NCBI GenBank assembly: GCA_943704415.1
Contig: CALSCO010000901.1
Span: forward strand, 1 to 64,000
Reading direction: 5' to 3'
Source: Parvularia atlantis
Taxonomy: Eukaryota; Opisthokonta; Rotosphaerida
Length of the DNA stretch: 64,000 bases
A model generated the notes under the pieces. That model saw nothing but the letters and a program-made list of their open reading frames with translations. It made no database searches and was not told the DNA's origin. Both the position numbers and the translations under genes were made by a program. Shown piece by piece: positions 40,177-53,570 of the stretch. The first letter of the stretch is position 1, and every line of letters starts with the position of its first letter.

Positions 40177-43078
40177 ATGGCCGACTTGGTGAGGCGCACC
40201 CCGCGCGCGCGTCCGATGCCTGACGCCCCCGCGCGCAACGCAGGACGTTGGCGCGACACGCGAGCGCCGCGGCAGCACGCTCGTCCTGCCGCCCTCGCCG
40301 CGGCTCGACGTCGATGCGTCGAGTGACTTTGTCCAGGCCGACGACGCGGCCGATGCCGACGCCGCGCTCAAGGACGACCTCGTTGACGTGCTGGACGCGG
40401 CCGAGCCGCCGCTGCCGCTGCTGCCATCGATCGTGCTCGAGGACGCATTGCTCAACGTCGATGCCGCGGGTGCCGCGCCACTGCTGCACGGGCCGACGCC
40501 GCCCTCGCCGCGCTCCGTGCGCAGCCCTGCTTTGGCCGAGGGCGTCCCGGCGCCGCAGGCGCTGTCGCTGCCGCTACCGCTCGCCGCCTCGGCCGACGCC
40601 CCGGCCGCGCAGTCGACCGGGTCGGGTTCGCATGACCTGTTCAGCCCGTCGGTTGACTCGATGGCCGTGCCGTCGGCGTCGGCCGACCTGCTCACGTCGT
40701 TCGTCGCGGGCGCGGACCAGCAGTTTGCGGTCGACGCGCAGGCCTCGTACGAGCAGAAGGTCGTGGCGAGCATGGCCGAGGACCACCTCGACACGCTCGA
40801 AACCGAGGCCGGCGCGCGCCAGTCGGAGCAGAGCCAGACGATCCTCGACGACCTGCTCGGCGACGACGTGCCGGCCGACGAGCCCACGAGCGGCGCGCCG
40901 CTGCGGTCCGCCAACGACGAGTACGGCGCAAGCGTCGCCAGTGCGCTCGCAGCAGTCGACGCTGGCCCCGCGCCCGAGCAGCAGCCGACGCCGTTGACGA
41001 GCGAGGGCGACGCGATGGGGCTGCCAATCGACGTGCTGCCCGTCGTCGCTGTGGCCGAGCGCGAGGCCGCCGTCGCCAGCATCACAGACAAGATCCTCCT
41101 GGCGGTCGCACTTCCCGGGCCGCTCGAGCAGGCCACCGAGCCCGTGGCCGACGACAGCGCGCCCGCACCAGCCGACGCGCCGCCAGCGAGCGCACCGGCA
41201 GCCGCACCCGCAACGCCGGCTGTCGAGGCCCTGCCGAGCGCCGTCGAAGCCGCGCCGCCCGCGGTTGCAGCACCGGCCAAGCCCGCGCATCTGCCGCCGG
41301 ACGACGAGCGCCGCTGGGTCGAGTCGCTGTGGAGCGCGCCTGGGACGATCGCACCGGCCGCGCCGGCGGCGGCAGGAGGCGCAGCGTGCGTTGTTTGTGC
41401 GCGCACTGTTGCGCGGTGTCGGTGCTGAGCGTGCGGAAACGCAGACCGGCCGCGCCGCCGCTGCCGAGCGCGTTTGCGCCCATCCCGGCCGTGGACGGCC
41501 TGTCGGACCTGCTGGCCAAGCACTTTGGGGCCAACTTTAGCGTGAAGCGCGCAATGCTGACGGAAAACGACATCGAGGTGAACGAGGACGGCCTCGTGCG
41601 GTTGATGGTGCGCGCGCGCGTCTGCCGCGTTTGCGCAGCACGCTGACAACACACGTGCACGCTGATGCAAAGGCGAGCAACTCGTGGCGGGCCGTGTGCA
41701 ACCTGTCGGCGCGGCTGCTGGGCGCGCGCGACGTCAACGTCGGGCGCAGAATGCAGATCTACCTGTGCCGGATCAGCGCGCTCATGCGGCTGCACCTGTA
41801 CGAGACCGCGACGGCCGAGCTTGAGTCCCTGGGCGACCTCGACCGCGACGAGCTTTGCTGGGCGACGCAGCCGCTGCCGGCCGCGCGGGGCCGCCGCGCA
41901 TGCCACGTGCCGTTCAGCCTGCGCCTTGTCCACGCAGAGCTGCCCGCGCACCTGGAGGACCGCGCGACAACGCTGGACCGGCTGTACGTGCTGCTGATGC
42001 ACGTCCGCGGGGTGCCGTCAACGGCCTGGGCGCCGCCGTAATTGCGCGCTGACGGTCCGTGTGCGCCAGATCCTCAGCGGCTTCCGCGACGAGCCCGAGA
42101 TGGCCGCGCTCGTGGCCGACACGCCAGGTGCGCGATCGTGCAGGCAGTCGGGGCCGCTCGCTGAGGCGACCGCATCGCACAGCCGCTGTGGCGCTGTGGC
42201 GGCACCGCGAGGCGATGGTGCTCACGCTGATCGTCAACCAGCTGTACCATCTCAAGGTGGGGCACGCGCGTGCGTGACGCACCGCACCCGCTGACACGCG
42301 CCGCAGGACTACGCCGCGAGCCTGCTCGTGATGGAGTCGCTTGTCGCGCTCAACCAGGACGTGCTGGCGTACCTGTCGCAGCTGGGCCGGCTGCACCTGC
42401 AGGCACGCCGTGCATGCGCTGGCGCCCCCGTGCGGCGCTGACGGCCGCCCACACAGCTCGGCAACACCGTCGGCGCGGCGTACGTCTTTCAGCGCTACGA
42501 GAAGCGCCTCGCGCAGCGTCGCGCGTTGGGCACGGCGCCCGTGTCACGCGACGACGAGCGGCGCACCAATGTCGACAAGTGCGCGGCTGGACCACGGCGG
42601 CGCGACCTGACGCGGCTGCGCACAGAGCGTTCCTGGCGATGGCGCTGGGCAACTACGCCGATGCGGTCCTGCGCTTTGAGGAGGCATTTGCGTCGGACCC
42701 GTTTGACGTGCAGGTGTGCGTGCGGTCGTGTGCGCGTCGTGCGTCGCAGCCTCAACACGGCCCCGTGCGCGCGCGCAACAGGTGATCAACAACCTCGCCG
42801 TGGCGCACCTGTACTTGGGGCGGCTGCGGCAGGCGATCGCCGTGCTCGAGGAGGCCGTGCGGCAGGTGCGCGTGCCTGCCGCGCGTTTTGCGCAGCAGAC
42901 TGAGCGCACACACGTGCAGGACCCGCTGCGCGCGCTGCACGAGACGGTCGTGTTCAACCTATGCACGCTGTACGAGCTCGAATCGGACGCGGCCGGCGAC
43001 AAGAAGAAGAGCCTGATGCTGCAGGTGGCCAAGCACTGCGGCGACCACCTCGACCCGGCTGTGTTCAAGGGGATGTGA
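40177..43078 (+). CDS. TRAPPC12-like protein (TRAPP complex, TPR domain)
   Basis: Trafficking complex subunit. The first coding exon is four codons (ATG GCC GAC TTG, 40177-40188), joined over a 55-nt intron to DVGATRERRGSTLVLPPSPR. A 350-residue acidic, Ala/Pro-rich disordered region follows. The conserved C-terminal half reads GLSDLLAKHFGANFSVKRAM, SWRAVCNLSARLLG, RRMQIYLCRISALMRLHLYE, TATAELESLGDLD, PFSLRLVHAELPAHLEDR, TTLDRLYVLLMHVR, MVLTLIVNQLYHLKDYAASL, LGNTVGAAYVFQRYEKR, MALGNYADAVLRFEEAFASD, VINNLAVAHLYLGRLRQAIA and VVFNLCTLYELESDAAGDKK. These are TPR-like repeats in the order of human TRAPPC12 (TTC15), including the closing NLCTLYELES block. It is divergent from MIA40; the start codons are 83 bases apart. 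Confidence 0.9.
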
Positions 43079-43087
43079 TGATGCTCA

Positions 43088-43362
43088 TCACAATGGCTTG
43101 TCTGCATCGCTGCGGCCCGCCGGCGCCGATGCACCCGGCTTGACAGGCTCGACCACGCCGAGCCAGTCGCGCAGCCGTTGCTGTCCATGCGCGTCGTCAG
43201 GCGCCCACGACATCCCCACGCGCCAGCACGCGCGCACGCACCCGGTTCTGCACGCCGCGCTCGCCCCACATCAGCCACGCCAGGTACCCGTTGAAGCCCG
43301 CCGCCGTGAAGCACCAGAGCATCGCCGAACGCATCTGGGGATCCATACTCATGCTGTCGGTG
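43088..43362 (-). CDS. Small single-pass membrane protein, unknown
   Basis: About 70 residues over two exons (43242-43362 and 43088-43180) with a 61-nt intron that has the standard signals (GTGCGTGCGC ... CCTGACG ... ACAG). Start ATG 43362: MSMDPQMRSAMLWCFTAAGF, then NGYLAWLMWGERGVQNRQRL, RDWLGVVEPVKPG, ending SDADKPL. Residues about 9-28 form one transmembrane helix with a basic segment after it. I do not recognise the family; size and shape are like mitochondrial inner-membrane assembly factors, which is only a guess. Its stop lies 10 bases past that of TRAPPC12, so the two 3' ends overlap. Confidence 0.6.
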
Positions 43363-43649
43363 TGAGTTGTGCTTTCGTACTCAAGCAAACTGTACACATA
43401 GTAATTACTGTGTCCGCCACGTCCATGATGCGCCGAGGCTCATACAAGCCACGCACAGAAGATGTACTTTAATGCAGAGGCTCTCCTGTCGCGCGCCACT
43501 CGCCACTCTGTCTCCTTCCCGCGCGCCACACGCCGCCCGCGCACACGTGTGCACACTGCGGATGGACGGATGGATGGGATGGGATGAGCGGATGGTCGCG
43601 GTCGCGACGCCGGGGCCACGTGGCGTTGATGACACGTCGTCGTGCAGCA

Positions 43650-46600
43650 ATGTCGAACCGGTACCTCGCCAACAAGCCGGAGAACGCGCTCAAGCGGGCA
43701 GAGGGTGCGGGGTTGCGCTGTGTGGCCCGGCGGTGTGCTGAGCGGACTGCGCGCGCCAGACCTCGTCGTCGTCGGCCAAAAGCAGACCGCGCTCGACCTG
43801 CTCCATGACACGGTCGCGGGGCGGCGGCGCGTGCCGTGGGTGCCGGCGCACGAGAAGGCACGCGCGCCACACGCCCGCCCGCGCGCACGCACACACTCAC
43901 TGGGCGCTGACGGGGGTGCGCCGCCGCAGCTCATGATGCGCTTCGTCGAGCTGTGCGTCGAGCTCAAGAAGCCCCGCATCGCGCGCGAGGGCCTGCACTC
44001 GTACAAGTACATCTGCAGCAACAGCAGCATGCCGGCGAACCAGCTGCCGTCGCTCGAGCTCGTCGTGCGGCACCTGCTCAAGCTGGCTGAGAACAACGTC
44101 GAGGGCGCGCAGGAGAAGGCCGTCAAGATTGCCTCGGACCTCGACCTTGAGGCACGTCTTGCCGAGCGTGCGCGCGCGCCATGCTGACCGCGGCGCACCG
44201 CAGGCCACCGAGACGCCCGAGTCGATCCTCATGCGCTCGGTCACGGCCGACGACGCCAAGGACCGCGCTGACCGCCAAGAGGTCTCGCCCTGGTGCGGCG
44301 TGCTCCTCGCTCTGCTCGCGCGGCTGCCGCTGACGCCGCGCGCAGGCTCCGCTTCCTGTGGGAGACGTACCGCACCGTGCTCGACGTCGTGCGCAACAAC
44401 GCCAAGCTCGAGGTGCTCTACCAGGTGCGGCGCATGGACCGGCCTCCCCAACGTCCCGGCTAACGCGCGCGCAGGACACGGCGCAGCTCGCGTTCAACTT
44501 CTGCCTCAAGTACCAGCGCAAGATGGAGTTCCGGCGCCTGTGCGAGATCATCCGCAACAACCTGGCGTACCTGATCAAGTACCCAATGTCCAAGGACGCG
44601 ATCTCGCTCAAGTGCGCTTCAGCGGCGGCGGCTGGCCCTCCTTGCGCTGTGCTGAACCGCGCCGCAGCAACCCCGAGTCGCTGCAGCTGCACCTCAACAC
44701 GCGCTTCGTCCAGCTTGACGTCGCCGTCGCGCTTGAGCTCTGGCAGGAGGCGTTCCGCTCGGTCGAGGACCTGCACACGCTCATGACCATGTCCAAGAAG
44801 CCGCCCAAGCCCGCGACCATGGCCATCTACTATGAGCAGCTGACCAAGATCTTCCTCGTGCGCGGCGGTGCCCTGTGCTGTGGGCGTGCGTGCTCACGAC
44901 GCCTGCCGCAGGTCGGCGAGAACTACGTCATGCACGCGGCCGCGTACCGCAAGTTCTTCACGACCGCGTCCAAGACCGTCGTGCGGGCCATGACGCCCGA
45001 CAACCGGCAGCAGTGCGCGCGGCCTGCAGTGCGCGGTGGGGCGCTAACAGTGCACACGGGCAGGCTCGCGTCGTCGGTGCTGCTCGCCGCGCTCGCCGTC
45101 CCGATCGAGATGTCCAACACGTGCGCACACCGCGCGTGCACCCGCCCACTGCCCGCGCGCTCACGCATCGCTCGCGCGCGCGTCACTAGCCGGCACACGC
45201 TGTACGACGCGGACGAGGCGCGCGGCCGTAGCTACCGCCTCGCCGCGCTGATCAACATCGCCAAGGTGCCCACGCGCGAGACGCTGCTCAAGGACCTGGT
45301 GCGCGCCGCCCTCACGGCCCCGCTAGGCGGAGCAGTGTCTGACGGCGGCGCGGGGCAGCTCTCGCGCGACATCCTCGAGCAGGTCAACGCGGACGTGCGC
45401 GAGCTGTTCAACATCCTCGAGGTGCACTCGAACCCGCTCACGCTGTGCAAGCAGGTGCGCCCAGGCCTGGCTGTGCCTCGCGTGCCGCCGCGCTGACATA
45501 CGCCGCGCGCCCGCAGCTCCAACCCGTGCTTGAGCAGATGAAGACCAACGAACGCACGAGTCGCTACGTCGCGCCGCTGCAGAACGTTGCCCTCACGCGC
45601 CTACTCAACCAGCTGGCGCGGTTGTACCGGGTGCGCCTGCCATCGCAGCGGCTGCGGCACCTGCTGACGTGTCTTTGCGCGCGCACAGACGATCACGATC
45701 AAGGCTGTGGCCAAGCTCGCCATCTTCTTTGACGAGTTTGCGATTGAGAAGTTTGTGGTCGAGGCGTGCAAGACGTCGGGCACGCTCGTGCGGTGCGTCA
45801 ACGTGAAACTGCGCTCGTCAGGAGCTCGACTCTGACGCGCGGACACAGGATCGACCACGCGACGCACTCGCTCGCGTTTGGCGCGGCCGTGACAGACGGC
45901 GACGACGACGAGCGCGGCGTGACGTCATTCAAGTCGTTGCAGGTGCGTCTGTGCCCGTACTCTCTCGCTCGCTTGTCGCACGTGGTCTCGGGTTCAGATG
46001 ATGCTTCCATAACGTTGCTATTCTAGAGCACCATGGTGCTGTGAAGACGCAATTATCACTACCCAATCATACTGATGAACCCTTGCCCCGCTCCTGCTCC
46101 TCTTGCTGCTGCTGCCTGCCCGCCTGTCCGCGGATTGCTGACCTCCTCGGCAGACAGCCGAGTTCCGCCTCCAGCTGACCAACCTGTCGGGTCTGATGCA
46201 GGTGAGCCGTGCGTTGGGAGCCTTTGCCGCGCGCTTGCTCATGCGCGCTGGCATAAGAGCACCATCACGAACATCCAGCCCGCCGTCACGGAGGACGAGG
46301 CTGCGCGCGCGGCCAAAGTCAGCGCCATCCTTGCCGGGGTGCGTCCGTTTTATTTTTTCTTCTAGGCCCGACGTCCGCACTCCGTGCCTGAGCCGCACAC
46401 GCGCATGCGTACAGGTCGCTGCCGAGCGCACCGCAATCCTCGAGCGCCGCGCCGAGATCGACCGCCGCCGCGAGCGGCAGGAGGCGTTGCAGCACCAGAA
46501 GGTGCGCTGCGCCAGCGAGGTGGACGCCACGATGCTGACCAGCGAGCCCGGCGAGCGCAGGAGATGGCCGAGGCGAAGGAGCGCGAGGCCCGGCTGCGCC

Positions 46601-48031
46601 GTGAGGCCGAGCAGGAGCGCCAGCGCATCGCCGACGAGGCGAAGCGGTGCGTGTGCGGTGGGCGGCTGCGGCGCGGGGGCCCTGTCCTCTTCCCCCAAGA
46701 GGAGCATACTCGTTATTCTTCACTTTGACCTGAGCGCTCGCGTGCTCTGACGACTACTGGATCCGCTGCGTGTGAGCAGCCTGAGGGGCCTTTCTGTCCT
46801 CGCTTCTGCCACAGCTCTGTGTGCGCCAGGTTCGCGGGCCACTGACGCGACGTGGCGCGGGCCAGGCGCGAGCTAGACCGGCTGCAAAAGGAGCGCGACG
46901 CGATCGAGCGCGAGCAGAAGATGAAGATGGCCGAGGAGCTCAAGCGCAAGTCCGAGGCCGTCGGAATCAAGCTCGTCGTCGACGTCGAGGTGCGCTTGCC
47001 GGCCGGCCGTACGGCGATGCCGTCTTGCTGAGCACACGACCCGCCCACGCAGACGATGAAGGACCTCAACACGGAGCAGCTGATCACGAAGCAGGTTGAG
47101 CAGCTGGAGCAGGTGCGCCGCGACGTGTGCCACCGATGTCGCCGCTGACCACGGCGGCACCCTTGCAGGAGAAGCGCGAGATGCGCACGCGACTCAACGC
47201 CGTCGCCAAGCGCATGGACCACCTCGAGCGCGCGTACCGCCGCGTGGAGATCGCGCTGATGGAGAAGGTGCGCTGCGGCGTGCGCAGGCGTTCGTGCGTG
47301 TGTCTTGACGCGCGGCCGTGCGCAGGACTACGAGCACCAAAAAGCTGAGGAGAAGGTGCTGCATCAGAAGATGATCGAGAAGAACCTGCAGGACGCGAAG
47401 GACAAGCACGAGCGCCAGCTCAAGCTGTTTGAGCGCATGCAGCACATGGTCGAGGACGCGCGCCAGTTTCGCGAGACGATGGCCGCGGCGCAGCATGCGA
47501 GCCTCGAGCGGCAGCGCGCCGAGGCGCAGGCGGCGCTCGCCCAGGAGAAGGCCAAGCGCCGGCAGGAGCTGCAGCGGCGGCAGGAGGAGGAGGTGCGGCG
47601 GCGCGACGAGGAGGCCAAGCGGCGCGAGGAGGAGGCCAAGCGGCGCGAGGAGACCCCGCCTGCGCAGGCCCCGGCTGCGGCGGCCTCGCCCGTGGCGAGC
47701 GGCGAGTGGCGGGTGTGTCTGCTTGCGGCCGTTGCGCTGCGTGTCTGACCCGCACGCGCGACAGCGGCCCGCCGAGCCCGCACCCGCAGACCAGCGCTCG
47801 GGCGCGCCGCAGGAGCGCAAGCGGCTGCAGCTCAAGCCGCGCACCACGCCCCTGCCCGACGACACGGCGGCACCCGCATCCGTACCGGCAGCAGCACCAG
47901 CGCCCGCGCCAGCACCAGCGCCCGCGCCAGCACCAGCACAACAGCAGCAGCAGCAGCAGCAGCCCGCAGATGGCACGCCGAAGAAGGGCGCCTACGTGCC
48001 GCCGGCGATGCGTCGCCAGTTGCAGCGCTGA
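43650..48031 (+). CDS. TIF32: Translation initiation factor eIF3 subunit A
   Basis: Largest eIF3 scaffold subunit, PCI domain plus long spectrin-like coiled coil. Start ATG 43650 ([18 protein letters not shown]; human has [12 protein letters not shown]). Next: [90 protein letters not shown] then [148 protein letters not shown]. From about 46420 it is charged coiled coil ([20 protein letters not shown]) and ends in an Ala/Pro/Gln tail, [16 protein letters not shown], stop 48029-48031. Two introns are unusually long: 45943-46153 (snoRNA) and 46647-46865. Confidence 0.95.
45990..46082 (+). ncRNA. Intronic box C/D snoRNA (candidate, about 93 nt)
   Basis: Lies in a 211-nt intron of the eIF3a gene, three to four times the usual intron length. 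A perfect 7-bp terminal stem pairs GGGTTCA (45990-45996) with TGAACCC (46076-46082). Box C is ATGATGC at 45998-46004 (6 of 7 to RUGAUGA) and box D is CTGA at 46072-46075. In the middle, a CTAG (46023-46026, D'-like) and GTGAAGA (46041-46047, C'-like) flank the perfect inverted repeat GCACCATGGTGC (46028-46039). The segment is strikingly AT-rich for this genome. It ends 71 bases before the acceptor, a usual distance for intron-encoded C/D snoRNAs. Possible guides are TTATCACTACCCAATCATA before D and CATAACGTTGCTATT before D'. I could not identify the rRNA target. Confidence 0.75.
46647..46865 (+). other. Second long intron of eIF3a, AT-richer core
   Basis: 219-nt intron (donor AAGCG|GTGCGTGTG, acceptor GGCCAG|GCGCGAG) with a less GC-rich core around 46705-46740 and short hairpins, such as GAGCGC/GTGCTC at 46733-46748 and GCTGC/GCAGC at 46765-46780. 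An AGAGGA and a CCACAGCTC could serve as H and ACA boxes, but the spacing is poor. I cannot call an RNA here. Confidence 0.35.
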
Positions 48032-48074
48032 GCTTGTTTTCTTGTGTGCGCACAAGCCTTACAACGTTAGATCA

Positions 48075-50179
<2,105 letters not shown>

Positions 50180-50207
50180 GCGCGGGCCGGGCCGGGCGAG
50201 AGAGTGT

Positions 50208-50210
<3 letters not shown>

Positions 50211-50249
<39 letters not shown>

Positions 50250-50282
50250 GGTGGGCGGGCGCGCAGCAGAGAGAGAGAGAGA
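50211..50282. repeat. Two (AG)n runs between Y14 and the MIM1-like gene
   Basis: AG run at 50211-50246 and a shorter one at 50268-50282, separated by a GGCGGGTGGGCGGG segment. They lie in the short gap between two convergent genes. Confidence 0.92.
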
Positions 50283-50393
50283 CCCCCCGTGTGTGTCGTG
50301 TGCGGCGCACGCGCGCGAGAGAGCGAGAGCTGCGATGTCGATATGTGCACGACACAGGACACACGGCACACGCGCGCGCGTCTCCCCGCTCAG

Positions 50394-50847
50394 TCAGTCG
50401 ACAAAGCTCGTGCGGAGCGGCGCCGACGCCACCGCCACGCCCACTAGCTCGCCCTCGGCGGTGGCCGGCGCCGGCACGGTGGCGGTGGCGGCCGATGCGG
50501 CGGATGCGTCTGCTGTGCCGTCGGCCGTCGCGGGCAGCGCCGGGCGGGCTCTCCGGAAGTAGTGCGCGATGAGGTAGTGCGTCCCGTACTGGCCCAGCCC
50601 GAGAGCGACGCCCTGCAGGAACGGCACGAGCAGCGCGCGGCCGAGGTGGCGCAGGAACGACCACATGCTCTTCGGGTGGAACAGGTCATCGTCGTCCGCC
50701 GGCGCGCCCGCTGCGCCGCCGCCGCCGCCCGCGCGCCCCGCGGCAGTCGCGCCGCCGACCTGTGCGTGTGCAATTGGCGACGGTGCCCCGCGCGCGCCGC
50801 CCACCGGTCCCGCGCACCGGGAAGCGCAGCGCCGGCGCGCGCCGCAT
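50394..50847 (-). CDS. Small outer-membrane-type protein, possible MIM1-like
   Basis: About 131 residues in two exons. Start ATG 50847 (MRRAPALRFP), intron with GTGCGCGGGA donor and CACGCACAG acceptor, then VGGATAAGRAGGGGGAAG. The core is HPKSMWSFLRHLGRALLVPF then LQGVALGLGQYGTHYLIAHY, ending APLRTSFVD, stop 50394-50396. The single helix with PF-x-x-G-x-x-L-G-x-G recalls fungal MIM1 (LLPFINGxMLGFGExxAHE), which inserts helical outer-membrane proteins. Only this short motif supports it. The gene begins 37 bases after the stop of REC8 on the same strand. Confidence 0.5.
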
Positions 50848-50883
50848 CGCAACACAAGCACCCGGAAATCTGCGCTCACTATT

Positions 50884-53570
50884 TCACGCGGCGAGGGCGA
50901 GCTCGATGTCGTCGTACGGCTCGGCCTGGCGCACGCGCAGAATGCCGCGCGTGGCGAGCACTGTTTTGTGCGTGCGTGCGCAAGGTAAGCGCGGCGGCGT
51001 GTGGAAATGGCGCGCACCGAGCACGTGGATGAACGCGTCGGCCGCCTCGCGCCGCGCGTAGACCTTGGGCGCGACGAGCTCGGCCAGCGTCGCGCGGCCG
51101 CCACGGCCCATCTGGCTGCGCATGTAGCTGCGCGTGCGCAGGCCCCGGTCACGTCGTGCCGGGTGCACACGCGCGCAACGCACAGCAGGAAGTCGGCCGT
51201 GTTCTTGTCGTGGCGGAGCGCGCCATCCGTGCCGCTCGCCTCGTCGTCCACGGTGCTCCGCGGCAGCGCGGGCGTGTCGATGGCGCCGTCCGAGCCGTCG
51301 CTGTGGCACACGCATACGTGCAGCTCAACACACGCATCGCGACGGCGAGCGTGGCGCACCTCGGCGAGCCGCGCAGCGACGGCAGCTGCGGGTCTTCGAA
51401 CGCCGACGACGCCCGGCTGCGCCGCGACGCCGGTGTCGCCAGGTAGTCGCGCTCGCGGACCGTCGCGGGTGTCGTGTTGCGCGAACCAGCGCTGTCATGC
51501 GCGGGCGGGTGAGCAGCTGTCGCGCACGCGCGCGCACGAGGCACGCACGCAGAGCCGGCGCCGTCCACGCCCGCCTGGCCGGCCACGAGCGCCGCCCATG
51601 GCATCTCGCTGCGCGCCGGGGTCGACCGAGACGCGCTGCGGCCCTGCTCGACGTCCATCGGCCAGGCACCGCCGTCGTAGTCGTGGCCGCCGACTGGCGC
51701 GAGGCGAGGCTCAGCGAGGCGACCACGACCACGGGCGGCTGACGCACACGCCACGCGCTCGACGGCCTCGTCTGCGGCTGGTGAGCGCGCCGGTGCGGGC
51801 GAGGCCGGCAGGGAGGGGTGGCCGCGGCGCGCCATCTGCGCGTCCATCAGCTTGCCCTTGGCGCGCAGCAAGTCGACGGCGCGGCGCTTCCACGCGGCCT
51901 GGAGCGCTGCATGGCATGTCGGTCACGCGAGAACAGTGCACGACCGCGCGGCGCACCGGGGTCCCGCAGTGCGAGCGACGGCTTCACGAGGAACATGTTG
52001 AGCTCGTCCAGGTCACGCACGCGCGCAGAGGCGATCGAGCGCGCGCTCGCGGCCGAAGCCGTCGACTGCGCCCGGAGCGTCAGTACAGCAAGCGCAGGAC
52101 ACGGCGCGCGCACCATCGCCGAGTTGTCGAGATTGGACGTGTCGAGGACTGCGTGGCCGGGTGCATCCGTGCTCGCGGGCCGCACGAGCGACGAGGCGTC
52201 GCGGATGAGCGCTGCGACGTCGTGGCGCGAGAGCGTCGTCTGCTGGTCTGTTGATGCGCTCACGCAAATCAGCGCACGCTCACGTGCGCGCCGGCCCCGC
52301 GCGCACCGATGCCTGAGAAGACAGGCACGAGGCGGCGCTTCTTGGCCGCGCGATCGCCCGCGGGCGCGTCGGCGTCGGGCGAGGCGCGCGCGGCCGGCGG
52401 GTCGGGCGCGCGGTCGTAATCAACGTCGTAGTTGGGCTGGAAGGGCTGGTCGGGCGCGGCACCGACGTCTTCCAGGTCGCTGCTCGCGAGCCCGTCAGAC
52501 CCAGATCGCACGCACTCACGACGCGGCACACCCGAGTCCAAAGTCGTTGGGCGCGGCGCGGGCCGTCGTGCGCATCGTGCCGGCAGCGAACGCGCCGGCC
52601 GGCGAAGCGAGCGGCAAGAGCATGCCCAGCTGCAGTTCGGCAGGCGTGAGCGAGCGCGACATGCTGGCCTCTGCGCTGCGGCGTGAGACGCGCGACGAGG
52701 CAGGTGGTCGGGCGCACTAGACACGGGCGAGCCCAGCGATGCGCTGCGGTTGCGCTCCATCGCCTCGGCCGTGGTCGGCGGGAGCTCATCCGACTTGCGC
52801 TGCGCACGCCTTGCTCAGCTGGGCGCGACGCCAGACCGGCAGGCGCACCTTGAGGCCGCGCATCGGGCTCGGCAGGACGAGGTCGAGCAGCAGGCCCCCG
52901 CCGTCGTGGCCGCCCGCCATGTGCTGCGAGAGATCGAGCAGGTTGAACGCTGTCGTGTCTGCGCGCGGTGGCGCGTGAGTGCGCCCGCCACCGGGTGACG
53001 CGCACGCGCAAACGGACCGATCGGGTCGGTCGCGAGCGTGATCGCGTCGCGCTTCGCGTGCGCCACAACGAGACTTTGGTTGCCGTCGGCGCGGGCCTCG
53101 GTCGAGTGGCGCAGGTGCGACCAGACCGTGCTCACGTCGGCTGGTGGCGCCAGGTGAGCGCACCCGCGACGGCGCGGCGATGGCGCACCGGCGTAGATGG
53201 CCACCTGCTGGCCGTAGACGCGTGCGATGCCCATCATCAGGTTGGACGACAGGCGCAGCGCGAGCTTCTCGGGCGGGTTGAGCAGCAGCTTGCTGCGCGT
53301 ACGAGCGCGCGGCGTGCCAGAGTTAAGCGATGCGACGTGTCCGGTGCGCGCGCCCGTCGCCGCACCACGTCTGCGGCACATTCACGCTCAGGATCTCGCT
53401 GCGCTTGAGCCGGCGCGCGTGCGAGCGCGGGCCGAGCGTCGCGGCGATCCCTGCGCGCGCGGGGCGACGGTGGGTGGGCGCGCAGGGCCGGGCCAGGCCG
53501 GGCGCCACCACGCACAGACGATGCCGAAGCCGCCCTTCTTTCTCGTGAGGATGTCGCTCGAGTAGAACAT
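50884..53570 (-). CDS. REC8: REC8-like alpha-kleisin (meiotic cohesin)
   Basis: Kleisin closing the cohesin ring. Start ATG 53570 ([18 protein letters not shown]), then after an intron WLAATLG-type sequence, [14 protein letters not shown], then [20 protein letters not shown] with [13 protein letters not shown]. Human REC8 has MFYxxDVLxRxxGCFATIWL, REYLRVNVVKTC and LSAQLQIGVIRVYSQQC, a closer match than RAD21. The middle is poorly conserved. The C-terminal winged helix is [24 protein letters not shown], then after an intron [20 protein letters not shown], matching the kleisin C-terminus that binds Smc1 (QEEPYxDI). Stop at 50884-50886. At least ten introns. It suggests that the organism has meiosis. 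Confidence 0.85.
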
